Of a stretch of 64,000 nt of DNA, positions 16,048 to 24,633 are shown piece by piece (the stretch's first letter is position 1; each line of letters begins with the position of its first letter). The DNA lies in contig CALRIU020000004.1 in NCBI GenBank assembly GCA_943362175.1, forward strand, positions 248,001-312,000, written 5' to 3'. Both the position numbers and the translations under genes were made by a program. A model generated the notes under the pieces. The model made no database searches and was not told the DNA's origin. It saw nothing but the letters and a program-made list of their open reading frames with translations. This DNA comes from UBA4416 sp943362175 (GTDB lineage Bacteria; Bacteroidota; Bacteroidia; B-17B0; Aurantibacillaceae).

Positions 16048-16075
16048 AAATCTTTAATCGTTGTTTTTATTTTTT

Positions 16076-16150
16076 TGATGACGAATCCATGCGAATATAC
16101 GAATGCTCCTTACAGGCCTCGATTGGGATATTCGCATGGATTCATCATCA
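16076..16150. repeat. Long near-perfect inverted repeat between gpmA and proS
   Basis: The left arm at 16076-16098 (begins TGATGACGAATCC) and right arm at 16128-16150 (ends GGATTCATCATCA) are 23 bases each with one mismatch, around a 29-base loop. On the plus strand a T-run follows, but no plus-strand gene ends here. On the minus strand, where proS ends at 16201 and gpmA starts at 16047, the following bases are A-rich, so it is not a normal terminator for proS. It could be a small non-autonomous mobile element remnant or an RNA processing hairpin. Confidence 0.75.
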
Positions 16151-16200
16151 TTTTTTTGGTTCGTTAGATTCGTAATTCTGATTGGTATGCGTATTTCTTT

Positions 16201-17679
16201 TTAGTAAGCTTTCGCGAATAGGACCCTCTGCGTACTCGGTTTACCGCTATAAACACACACGCCGGCCTCTTGTTCATTGTTCAAAGGAATGCAGCGGATC
16301 GTGGCTTTGGTTTCCTCCTTGATCTTTTCCTCCGTTTCAGGAGTGCCGTCCCAGTGAGCAGAGATGAAGCCTGTTTTTTCTTCCAGCACTTTTTTAAACT
16401 CCTCGTAGCTGTCTACTTTCGTCGTGAGGTTTTGGGTGCGTTGTTTGGCGCGTTCAAATAAGTTGTTCTGGATATCTTCCAGCAGTTTTTCAATCAGCGT
16501 GTCGATGCCCTCAATGCTCACCGTTTCTTTGGTCAGGTTGTCGCGCCTTGCCAGCTCTACCGTTCCGTTGGCCAGGTCGCGCTCGCCGATGGCAATACGC
16601 ACCGGAATACCCTTCAGCTCGTAGTCAGCAAATTTCCAGCCCGGACGCTGAGAATCGCGGTCATCGTATTTCACCGTGATGCCTTTGGCCTGGAGCTTTT
16701 TCCTGATCTCATTCGCCACTTCCGATACCTTCGCCAGGCCTTCATCGCCTTTGTAAATAGGCACGATCACCACCTGTGTAGGCGCCAGCTTCGGAGGAAT
16801 GATCAGCCCGTTATCATCGCTGTGGCTCATGATCAGCGCACCCATCAGGCGCGTGGAAACGCCCCAGGATGTTGCCCACACGTGTTCCTGCTTGTTATCT
16901 TTGGTCACGTATTTTACATCAAACGCCTTCGCGAAATTTTGTCCTAAAAAGTGAGACGTGCCGGCCTGCAGGGCTTTACCATCCTGCATCAGTGCTTCGA
17001 TGCAATAGGTATCGTCGGCTCCGGCAAAGCGCTCGTTGGCCGTTTTCACACCTTTCACTACCGGCACAGCCATCCAGTTCTCTACAAAATCAGCATACAC
17101 TTCCAGCATCTGTTTGGTTTCAGCAATCGCTTCCTCTTTGGTAGCATGAGCGGTGTGCCCTTCCTGCCAGAGGAATTCCGTAGTGCGGAGGAACAGGCGC
17201 GTGCGCATTTCCCAGCGTACCACATTGGCCCATTGGTTGACCAGGATCGGCAGGTCGCGGTACGACTGGATCCAGCCTTTGTAAGTGTTCCAGATGATAG
17301 CCTCGCTCGTCGGGCGAACGATCAGCTCTTCCTCCAGTTTCGCTTCCGGATCAACGATGAGTTTCGTTTTATCGTTCGGGTTTGTTTTGAGGCGGTAATG
17401 TGTTACCACGGCGCACTCTTTGGCAAAGCCTTCCGCGTTTTTTTCTTCTGCTTCAAATAAACTTTTGGGGATGAACAAAGGGAAATAAGCGTTGACGTGT
17501 CCGGTGTCCTTAAACATTTTGTCCAGCGCCTTTTGCATGTTCTCCCAGATGGCGTATCCACCGGGCTTGATCACCATGCAGCCCTTTACAGCTGAGTGAT
17601 CTGCGAGATCTGCTTTTACTACTAAATCATTGTACCACTTACTGTAATCTTCCGACCGCTTTGTCAGTTCCTTGCTCAT
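16201..17679 (-). CDS. proS: Prolyl-tRNA synthetase, type 3 (archaeal/eukaryal-like)
   Basis: This class II synthetase charges tRNA-Pro. The 492-residue length without an inserted editing domain, and the C-terminal zinc-binding-like extension ending in FAKAY, are features of the type 3 (ProRSs3) group rather than the E. coli-type enzyme of about 570 residues. Motif 2 includes IVRPTSEAIIW and RWEMRTRLFLRTTEFLWQEGHTAH. Motif 3 lies in ATSWGVSTRLMGALIM. The anticodon-binding domain follows (VVIVPIYKGDE, DDRDSQRPGWKFADYELKGIPVRI). The gene is divergent from the Tyr-rich lipoprotein gene, with 135 bases between them holding both promoters. Confidence 0.96.
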   Translation of the reverse strand: MSKELTKRSEDYSKWYNDLVVKADLADHSAVKGCMVIKPGGYAIWENMQKALDKMFKDTGHVNAYFPLFIPKSLFEAEEKNAEGFAKECAVVTHYRLKTNPNDKTKLIVDPEAKLEEELIVRPTSEAIIWNTYKGWIQSYRDLPILVNQWANVVRWEMRTRLFLRTTEFLWQEGHTAHATKEEAIAETKQMLEVYADFVENWMAVPVVKGVKTANERFAGADDTYCIEALMQDGKALQAGTSHFLGQNFAKAFDVKYVTKDNKQEHVWATSWGVSTRLMGALIMSHSDDNGLIIPPKLAPTQVVIVPIYKGDEGLAKVSEVANEIRKKLQAKGITVKYDDRDSQRPGWKFADYELKGIPVRIAIGERDLANGTVELARRDNLTKETVSIEGIDTLIEKLLEDIQNNLFERAKQRTQNLTTKVDSYEEFKKVLEEKTGFISAHWDGTPETEEKIKEETKATIRCIPLNNEQEAGVCVYSGKPSTQRVLFAKAY

Positions 17680-17814
17680 ACTTGTATAACAAATGTTAAA
17701 TTGAAATGATGTGTTCTAAGGTTTGGCACTTATTTTGTATTTTTACAAGTGCATCCCCTGCAAAGTTAAACTTTTATTGCACGTTTTTCGTGTTATGATC
17801 TAAAAACTAATAAA

Positions 17815-19188
17815 ATGAAACAATCAGTTCTTGTCCTCAATTTAATCGTATTGTTTTTCATTTCATCCTGTGCCACCCAAAAACAAGCTTCTTCCAATGA
17901 TGATGTATATGCCAACCCGAAGGAGGACAGGATCGAGGAGGCAAGAATAGCGGCTGAGAAAAAAGCTGCCCGCGAGGCCCGTGAGAAACGCTACAACGAT
18001 TCTATTGCCGCCGTGAGAAAGGCTCAGCAGGAAAAGGACGATGCGAATCCTTACTACAAAGACAGGGAATTCAAATACGACGATTACTACGATTACGAAT
18101 ACGCTACCCGCATCAAACGCTTTGACAACAACATCAACGGGCTCAGCTATTACGATAATTATTACACCAACTCCTATTGGTATAACCGCAACCCCTACAA
18201 CTACGGCGTGAGCGTTTACAACGGCTACAGCTGGTGGGGATCGGGATATAACAATTACAGCTACAATCCTTCCATTTCATTTTACATGAATTACGGCTGG
18301 GGTAATAACTACGGTTATGGCGGTTACAACGGCTACAATCCCTACGATCCATACGCTTCTGCTTACTGGCAGGGCTACAACAACGGCTATTACAACGGTT
18401 ACAACAATGGCTGGGGCGGTTATCCTTACTACGGTTTAGGATATGGCTACGGTTACGGATATGGTTACAATCCTTACGGTTACGGCTACAATCCCTACTA
18501 TGGCGGTTACGGCTATTCCTATCCGTACAATGGCTGGGGATACTACAACGGCTACGATGTGAACAGCAGCTATACCTACGGGCCGCGTGCTTCACACACC
18601 GGGAATAACAGCCCAAGGACCTCGAATCCGGGAATGAAAACCGATGACGGCTATGTGCAGAAATATGTGTCGACCGTAGCCCAGCAACAAGCCTCCATTC
18701 CTAAGTTTGCAGATGAGCCGGTAAGGTCGAATCCATCAAAAGTAGGGGCTTATACCAACGGATCGGCAGGTATCAGAAATCCTCAGGGACAGGGACAAGG
18801 CACGATCGCTAATCCAGGCAAAACAAGCTATGGCGAAAATCCGGTAAGAGGCACCACAAACAATCCTAACGCCGTTAATCCGGGCAGGAATTATAATGAT
18901 GGTAACAGCGCTCCGGTAAAGCAGCCTATTGATAACCAGCCTATCCGTAATTACAATAACCAGCCGGTGAAGCAGCAGTATGATCAGCCTGTAAAACAAC
19001 AATATGAGCAGCCAATCAGGCAATATGAGCAACCGGTGAAACAACAGTACGAAGCGCCGAAATATGAGCAGCAACAGCCGATCAAACAATACGAGGCACC
19101 GGCACGCGATAATTTCCAGGCACCATCCAACAATGGCGGTGGAGGAGGTGGAGGCGTTCGTTCAGGTGGTGGCGGTCGTCCAAGATAA
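17815..19188 (+). CDS. Tyr/Asn/Gly-rich low-complexity lipoprotein
   Basis: The 457-residue product begins with a lipoprotein signal (LFFISSCATQK, lipobox Cys about residue 19). A charged helical stretch follows (about residues 30-80, Lys/Arg/Glu/Ala rich, likely coiled coil). A long Y/N/G/W-rich segment spans about residues 90-245, with repeats such as NGYNNG and YGYGYGY. Next is a Q/P/Y segment with repeated PVKQQYEQP units (about 365-430), and a Gly-rich tail (GGGGGGG). No enzyme domain is seen. Tyr/Asn/Gly repeats suggest an extended or phase-separating surface polymer, but that is inference. It lies 34 bases upstream of the FadL-type gene, so the two are probably co-transcribed. In other Bacteroidota I recall similar proteins next to proS. 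Confidence 0.8.
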   Translation: MKQSVLVLNLIVLFFISSCATQKQASSNDDVYANPKEDRIEEARIAAEKKAAREAREKRYNDSIAAVRKAQQEKDDANPYYKDREFKYDDYYDYEYATRIKRFDNNINGLSYYDNYYTNSYWYNRNPYNYGVSVYNGYSWWGSGYNNYSYNPSISFYMNYGWGNNYGYGGYNGYNPYDPYASAYWQGYNNGYYNGYNNGWGGYPYYGLGYGYGYGYGYNPYGYGYNPYYGGYGYSYPYNGWGYYNGYDVNSSYTYGPRASHTGNNSPRTSNPGMKTDDGYVQKYVSTVAQQQASIPKFADEPVRSNPSKVGAYTNGSAGIRNPQGQGQGTIANPGKTSYGENPVRGTTNNPNAVNPGRNYNDGNSAPVKQPIDNQPIRNYNNQPVKQQYDQPVKQQYEQPIRQYEQPVKQQYEAPKYEQQQPIKQYEAPARDNFQAPSNNGGGGGGGVRSGGGGRPR

Positions 19189-19222
19189 TCCCTCTGTACA
19201 ATTTTTTTTATAGAATTTACTT

Positions 19223-20716
19223 ATGAAAAGCAGTTTATATATAACGGTTTTATGTGCATTGTCTGTGCCATTGTCGGCACAAAACGATCTGGATGCGATA
19301 CGCTATTCGCAGACGTTTTTCGGCGGAACCGCACGTAGCAAGGCGATGGCCGGCTCATTCGGGGCTTTGGGTGCCGACGGCTCCGCCATGGCCATCAACC
19401 CTGCCGGGATTGGCCTTTACAAAAAAGGAGATATCAACATTGGCCTCGGGCTTAAATTCGCTACAGCGAAGGCAAGCCACAACGGCACTGAATTCAGCAC
19501 ACCTGCTTCCAATGCCACCTTCGACGGGCTCACCATTGTTGGTGCCTGGGATAGCAAGGTCGACCCGAAATCGCACCATGCCCTGGGTTTTTCCGGCAAC
19601 CAACTGGTTAATTTCAATTCCGAGATCCATATCGAAGGTAACAGTAACCACAAAAGCATTACGCAGGATATGCTGGCCGCCGCCAAAGGCATTACGCCCA
19701 AAAACCTGGACGGAAGCTACGAAGGCCTGGCCTTTAATACGCTGGCGCTGGATACCTTCGATGGTAAATATTACAGCTTTGTAGATACGAAATACAACCT
19801 CAGGCAGGCCAACGAAATTCAGAAGTCGGGCAGGATCAACGAATGGAACATCAACTATGCCTATGGCTACGATGACAAATTATACATCGGTGCTTCGTTG
19901 GGCATCTCCTCCGTTAATTTCAATTACCAGTCTACCTATACCGAAGCGGATGATAAAGACTCCCTGCGGGTAAGCGCCACCAAATCGACCTATAGCTACG
20001 GCGTGTATTATTACCCGGGTTTTGGAGGCTTTAAGGACCTCACTTACCAGGAAACTTTCCGTACCAGCGGAACAGGCGTAAACCTGAAGCTGGGGGCGAT
20101 CTACCGGGCCACCGACTTTTTGAGGCTGGGCGTGAGCTATGCAACCCCTACGTTTTACAATTTAACCGATACCTATATTTACTCCATGACCACCCGGTTT
20201 GATGAAGGTGATTCTTATTCGGAAGACAATCCGCCGACGCCCGGAGGGAAATTCAAGTACAAGCTGGTAACGCCGATGAGGCTCACCGGCAGCGTAGCCC
20301 TCTTATTCCAGAAATACGGTGCTTTGAACGTAGATTACGATTACCTGAATTATAGCGCCGCAGCCTTAAGAAGCTCTCCACAGGTGTTTACCGGGGTGAA
20401 TAATACCATTAAGAACAAATACAGCGCCACCTCCAATCTGCGGGTGGGAGCCGAGGTGGTTTTAAAGCCGATTTACCTGAGGGCAGGCTATGCTATGTAC
20501 GGAAGTCCTTTTGGAGATGTCTTTAACGGCGATGGTGTCAGGACCTTTTATACGGGGGGCATTGGTTACCGGATGAATAAATTTTACATAGATTTAGCTG
20601 TGACACAGTCTGTTACGAATGATTCCTACTATATGTACAACTCAGCTTATGTGGATAAATCCACCATTAAAAATTCTGGCACGACTATTGGTATAACTGT
20701 TGGTAGTAAGTTTTAG
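19223..20716 (+). CDS. Outer-membrane transport protein, OMPP1/FadL/TodX family
   Basis: This 497-residue outer-membrane barrel has a signal peptide (MKSSLYITVLCALSVPLSAQ). The N-terminal plug region carries the family pattern RSKAMAGSFGALGADGSAMAINPAGIG (residues about 38-64). Beta strands follow, and the protein ends GTTIGITVGSKF with a terminal Phe. FadL-type channels take up long-chain fatty acids or hydrophobic compounds, and the substrate here is unknown. It follows the Tyr-rich lipoprotein gene in a likely operon, and an 11-base-stem terminator follows it. Confidence 0.9.
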   Translation: MKSSLYITVLCALSVPLSAQNDLDAIRYSQTFFGGTARSKAMAGSFGALGADGSAMAINPAGIGLYKKGDINIGLGLKFATAKASHNGTEFSTPASNATFDGLTIVGAWDSKVDPKSHHALGFSGNQLVNFNSEIHIEGNSNHKSITQDMLAAAKGITPKNLDGSYEGLAFNTLALDTFDGKYYSFVDTKYNLRQANEIQKSGRINEWNINYAYGYDDKLYIGASLGISSVNFNYQSTYTEADDKDSLRVSATKSTYSYGVYYYPGFGGFKDLTYQETFRTSGTGVNLKLGAIYRATDFLRLGVSYATPTFYNLTDTYIYSMTTRFDEGDSYSEDNPPTPGGKFKYKLVTPMRLTGSVALLFQKYGALNVDYDYLNYSAAALRSSPQVFTGVNNTIKNKYSATSNLRVGAEVVLKPIYLRAGYAMYGSPFGDVFNGDGVRTFYTGGIGYRMNKFYIDLAVTQSVTNDSYYMYNSAYVDKSTIKNSGTTIGITVGSKF

Positions 20717-20744
20717 TGTAGTTTTGTTCTAGATTAATTGGTTA

Positions 20745-20774
20745 GAAAGTCCCGGGGTAGTGGCCGGGACTTTC
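20745..20774 (+). terminator. Terminator-like hairpin after the FadL-type gene
   Basis: A perfect 11-base stem, GAAAGTCCCGG (20745-20755) with CCGGGACTTTC (20764-20774), closes an 8-base loop and is followed by GCTTTC rather than a long T-run. It lies 29 bases after the stop codon. Confidence 0.75.
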
Positions 20775-20860
20775 GCTTTCTATATGTCTCATAAAGCGTT
20801 ATGTAGATGAAAAAATGCTAAATCCTATTATTCTACTCATATAGGGTCATCAAGTGCCTA

Positions 20861-21107
20861 CCGACCCCGAAGGGGGCAAATATCCATAGTTAATGTCAAT
20901 ACGCGATATTCCTGACCCTGAAGGGGGTCGAATGTCATGTGTATCACGAGTTTGATTATTAAATATCCGACCCTATCAGGGTCACAGTCGATTTATTTTT
21001 TAATCGATGTTCAACCACTTCGTGGTTAGATCATAGGTTGCTTTTTATTATTCATGTTCAACTCCTTCGGAATTGCGCTGCGGTCAGGGGAATCCCTTCT
21101 GGATTCC
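20861..21107. repeat. Cluster of short palindromes (REP-like)
   Basis: At least five small palindromes lie in about 250 bases: GACCCCGAAGGGGGC (20863), GACCCTGAAGGGGGTC (20914), GACCCTATCAGGGTC (20969), AACCACTTCGTGGTT (21013) and GGAATCCCTTCTGGATTCC (21089), plus TCGATT/AATCGA arms (20988-21007). They differ in stem sequence but share a CTTC/GAAG-type loop. This looks like a decayed array of REP-type elements. The region between the FadL gene and folD (20717-21146) contains no gene. Confidence 0.65.
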
Positions 21108-21146
21108 ACATGAATGAAAAGAATAGTAAAGACAAAAGAAGTAAGA

Positions 21147-22022
21147 CTAAAATTCCTTTTTAGCGGCGATCAGGGTGTTCTTCAGTAAAGAAGCAATAGT
21201 CATAGGGCCTACACCGCCCGGCACAGGTGTGATGTAGCCTGCTTTTTGAGACACTTCGTCAAATTTCACATCACCTACCAGCTTAAAGCCGCTTTTGGTA
21301 GAAGCATCATCCACGCGGTTGATGCCCACATCAATGATTACGGCACCTTCCTTAACCATGTCGGCCGTTACAAAGTTCGGCTTCCCGATGGCGGCAATGA
21401 TGATGTCCGCATTCAGCGTATGTTCTTTTAAATTCTGTGTGTGGCTATGGCAAAGCGTTACGGTGCAGTTTCCGAGGTTGGTGTTTTTGGCCATGAGGAT
21501 GCTCATCGGGGAGCCTACAATGTGGCTGCGGCCAATCACCACGCAGTGCTTGCCGTCGGTCGGGATGTGATAACGCTCCAGCAATTGTACGATACCAAAT
21601 GGTGTTGCGCTGACGTAAGTCGGTAAATTAAGAACGAGGCGGCCGACATTGATCGGGTGGAAGCCATCCACATCCTTGCTCGGTTTCACCGCCTCAATGA
21701 TCTTTTGTTCGGAGATGTGTCGCGGCAAAGGTAATTGCACGATATAGCCGTCGATGTCGTCGTCCTGGTTGAGCTCTTCAATTTTGGAAAGCAGCTTTTG
21801 CTCGGAAATATAAGCTTCGAAACGGATCAAGGTGCTTTTAAAGCCTACGTTCTCACAGGCTTTCACCTTGCTGTTCACATAGGTTTGTGAGGCAGGATCG
21901 TCGCCCACCAGGATAGCGGCCAGGTGCGGCTGCTTTTTGCCTTTGGCGATCATCCCTTTCACTTCTTCCGCAATTTCGGATTGCAGCTGCTGCGATATTT
22001 TTTTTCCGTCGATTAAGATCAT
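21147..22022 (-). CDS. folD: Bifunctional methylene-THF dehydrogenase / methenyl-THF cyclohydrolase
   Basis: FolD interconverts 5,10-methylene-, 5,10-methenyl- and 10-formyl-tetrahydrofolate with NADP, supplying one-carbon units for purines and fMet. The 291-residue length is standard. Signatures seen: SQTYVNSKVKACENVG with the catalytic Lys (about residue 54), GYIVQLPLPRHI, KDVDGFHPINVG, the dinucleotide loop GRSHIVGSPM, and the C-terminal TPVPGGVGPMT. It lies downstream of ffh on the same strand with a 104-base gap. That gap contains a CT-rich microrepeat (complement of CTCAATACTCCATAC units). Confidence 0.97.
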   Translation of the reverse strand: MILIDGKKISQQLQSEIAEEVKGMIAKGKKQPHLAAILVGDDPASQTYVNSKVKACENVGFKSTLIRFEAYISEQKLLSKIEELNQDDDIDGYIVQLPLPRHISEQKIIEAVKPSKDVDGFHPINVGRLVLNLPTYVSATPFGIVQLLERYHIPTDGKHCVVIGRSHIVGSPMSILMAKNTNLGNCTVTLCHSHTQNLKEHTLNADIIIAAIGKPNFVTADMVKEGAVIIDVGINRVDDASTKSGFKLVGDVKFDEVSQKAGYITPVPGGVGPMTIASLLKNTLIAAKKEF

Positions 22023-22126
22023 AATAATTTATCTGATTTTTTGGAGAAAAGCTGATCAATGAAATTCCCGGCTATCCGGTCTCAATACTCCATACTTACA
22101 TCTCAATACTTAATACTCCACTTCTC

Positions 22127-23467
22127 TTACATCCTCGGCATTCCGCCCGGCATGTTTTTCATGAGCTTGGCCATCTGGTTTTTATCGCCCATCATGCGCA
22201 TCATTTTGCGGGTATCTTCAAACTGTTTCAGGAGCTTATTCACTTCCTGGATCGTTTGCCCGCTGCCTTTCGCAATCCGCTGGCGGCGCGATCCGTTGAT
22301 GAGCTCCGGCTGGCTGCGCTCTTTCGGGGTCATGGAACCGATAATGGCTTCAATTCCTTTGAAGGCATCGTCGTTGATCTCGGCATCCTTCATCGCTTTC
22401 CCTACTCCGGGGATCATGCCCACGAGGTCTTTGATATTACCCATTTTTTTGATCTGCTGCAGCTGGCTCAAAAAGTCGTTGAAGTCGAACTGGTTCTTTG
22501 CAATTTTTTTGGAGAGCTTCCTGGCTTCCTCTTCGTTGAACTGCTCCTGCGCACGCTCTACGAGGGTTACCACGTCGCCCATGCCCAGGATCCTGTCGGC
22601 CATACGTTCCGGATAGAAAATATCCAGGGCTTCCATTTTTTCGCCGGTACCGATGAATTTGATCGGCTTGTTGACCACCGATTTGATGGATAAGGCGGCC
22701 CCACCGCGGGTATCACCATCCAGTTTCGTTAGCACAACCCCATCGAAATCGAGGCGGTCGTTGAAGGCTTTGGCTGTATTCACGGCATCCTGGCCGGTCA
22801 TGGCATCCACCACAAACAGGATCTCGTTTGGCTTGACGGCTTTTTTAAGCTCGGCAATCTCCGTCATCATTTGTTCGTCAACGGCCAGACGACCGGCGGT
22901 ATCGATCAGCACAATGCTGTTGCCGTTCTCTTTGGCTTGCTTAATAGCAGCTTCGGCAATTTTAATAGGATTCTTTTCTTCCTTGTTCGAGAAGACGTCG
23001 ACGCCGATCTGTTCACCCAGAACATGCAGCTGGTCGATCGCCGCCGGGCGGTATACGTCGCAGGCTACCAATAAGGGCTTTTTGCCTTTTTTGGTTTTCA
23101 GGAAGTTCGCTAATTTCCCGGTGAAGGTTGTTTTACCCGAACCCTGTAAGCCGCTCATTAAAATTACCGTCGGATTTCCGCCCATGAAGATCTCTTCCAT
23201 CTGCCCGCCCATCAGCAGGGTGAGCTCATCATGCGTGATCTTTACCAGCAACTGGCTCGGGGAAACGGCGGTGAGCACATTCTGTCCCAGGGCTTTTTCC
23301 TTGACCGTGTCAGTAAATGTTTTAGCGACCTTATAGTTAACATCGGCGTCCAGCAAAGCTTTGCGGACTTCTTTCAGCGTTTCGGCAACGTTAATTTCAG
23401 TGATCTTTCCCTGACCTTTGAGGGTCTTCATCGCTCTTTCGAGCTTTTCGGATAAACTATCGAACAT
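22127..23467 (-). CDS. ffh: Signal recognition particle protein Ffh
   Basis: This SRP54-type GTPase binds signal sequences of nascent membrane proteins and 4.5S RNA, and docks on FtsY. Domains in order: an N-domain helical bundle (about 1-85), a G-domain with the P-loop GLQGSGKTT (about 105-113), DVYRPAA, DTAGR, and TKLDGDTRGGAALS (about 245-258), then the methionine-rich M-domain from about 300, with RRQRIAKGSG (RNA-binding) and a Met-rich tail MMRMMGDKNQMAKLMKNM. The length of 446 is normal. The SRP RNA gene is not in this window. Confidence 0.97.
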   Translation of the reverse strand: MFDSLSEKLERAMKTLKGQGKITEINVAETLKEVRKALLDADVNYKVAKTFTDTVKEKALGQNVLTAVSPSQLLVKITHDELTLLMGGQMEEIFMGGNPTVILMSGLQGSGKTTFTGKLANFLKTKKGKKPLLVACDVYRPAAIDQLHVLGEQIGVDVFSNKEEKNPIKIAEAAIKQAKENGNSIVLIDTAGRLAVDEQMMTEIAELKKAVKPNEILFVVDAMTGQDAVNTAKAFNDRLDFDGVVLTKLDGDTRGGAALSIKSVVNKPIKFIGTGEKMEALDIFYPERMADRILGMGDVVTLVERAQEQFNEEEARKLSKKIAKNQFDFNDFLSQLQQIKKMGNIKDLVGMIPGVGKAMKDAEINDDAFKGIEAIIGSMTPKERSQPELINGSRRQRIAKGSGQTIQEVNKLLKQFEDTRKMMRMMGDKNQMAKLMKNMPGGMPRM

Positions 23468-23550
23468 GGTATGGTATGATATTAAGAAGGGGCAAAATTA
23501 GCAAAAATCCCCGCTATTCAGAAATTATAAGCGGGCAAAATGCAGCGATT

Positions 23551-24633
23551 TTAGCGTTTCCCCGAAGGATCGCTGTAGGCAGGATTTTCAACAAAAGCGG
23601 AGTCGCTGAGGGTTTTGAGAAAAGCGATGATTTTTTTCTTCTCGTAGGTATTGAGCCTGGGGGCGCTGTTAGGCACAAAAGACAGAGCGGGGTCTATGGT
23701 AGGCGAGTTCTTCAGATGCCCACTGTAAAAATCAAGTACTTCCTCCAGGGTCTTAAATCTGCCGTCGTGCATGTAGGGCGCAGTAAAAAGCAGGTTTCTC
23801 AGGGAAGGGATCTTAAACTTGCCATAGTCGGCAGTGTTTTTAGTGTAGGCTCCCAGGCCTTTATCTTTAAATTCCTGCCCCGGGTTTATTTCTTCCAGGC
23901 CATTGTTGCTGAAAAGCCCGGTGGTTCCAAGCCCGTCGCCGTCAGTAGTATGGCAGTGCATACAATTTCCTTTGGTCATGTCATTGATCAGCTCCATCCC
24001 CTCCAGCTCTTCCAGGGTGAATTTGGCTTCCTTTCGGATCACCCGGTCGTATTTGGAGTTAGCGGAAATGAGCGTCCGCTCGAATTGGGCAATCGCTTTC
24101 GAGATGAGTACGCTATCGATCTCAGCGCGGCCAAAGGCCTCGTAGAAGAGCTTCCGGTAAGCTTTGTTACGTTTAATTCTTTTGGTGACTTCCGGCCAGC
24201 TTGAGTTCATCTCACTGACTGTTCTCAGGGGATGAAACACCTGTTCCTCTATGGATGCCACGCGGCCGTCCCAGAACAGGCCTTTGTACCAGGCGAGATT
24301 GAATAAAGGGGGTGTATTTCTTTGCTGCAATTGCCCGCCGACGCCTACACTGAAGGGGTGGGGAGAATTGCTGAAGGCATGTTTTTGGACATGGCAGCTG
24401 GAGCAGGAAATAGTACTGTCGGCGCTGAAAACAGGATCGTAAAACAAACGCCTGCCCAGCTTCACACCGTTCACCGTCACGGGATTTCCTTTGTTGACGG
24501 GCATTTCCGGGAACTGTGGGATCACCGGGAATGGATATGGACGGTCTTTGAACTTGCTAAAAGCAAAGCACAGGAAAAAACAGAAGATACAAAAAAAGAG
24601 TTTTGGAACAGGAAAGCGTCTAGCCTTTCTCAT
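23551..24633 (-). CDS. Di-heme cytochrome c peroxidase (CcpA/MauG family)
   Basis: This periplasmic enzyme reduces H2O2 to water with electrons from cytochrome c, or is a MauG-like oxidase. The 360-residue product has a hydrophobic N-terminal export signal (about residues 10-26) and two heme c motifs, CSSCH (residues 77-81) and CMHCH (about 222-226). Also seen are the conserved FWDGR near 120 and RTLISANSKYD near 185, and the C-terminal PSLRNLLFTAPYMHDGRFKTLEEVLDFY is diagnostic of the family. Its start overlaps the end of the upstream T9SS gene (24620-25528) by 14 bases, so the two are translationally coupled. They may be expressed in response to oxidative stress, but no regulator site is visible. 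Confidence 0.93.
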   Translation of the reverse strand: MRKARRFPVPKLFFCIFCFFLCFAFSKFKDRPYPFPVIPQFPEMPVNKGNPVTVNGVKLGRRLFYDPVFSADSTISCSSCHVQKHAFSNSPHPFSVGVGGQLQQRNTPPLFNLAWYKGLFWDGRVASIEEQVFHPLRTVSEMNSSWPEVTKRIKRNKAYRKLFYEAFGRAEIDSVLISKAIAQFERTLISANSKYDRVIRKEAKFTLEELEGMELINDMTKGNCMHCHTTDGDGLGTTGLFSNNGLEEINPGQEFKDKGLGAYTKNTADYGKFKIPSLRNLLFTAPYMHDGRFKTLEEVLDFYSGHLKNSPTIDPALSFVPNSAPRLNTYEKKKIIAFLKTLSDSAFVENPAYSDPSGKR

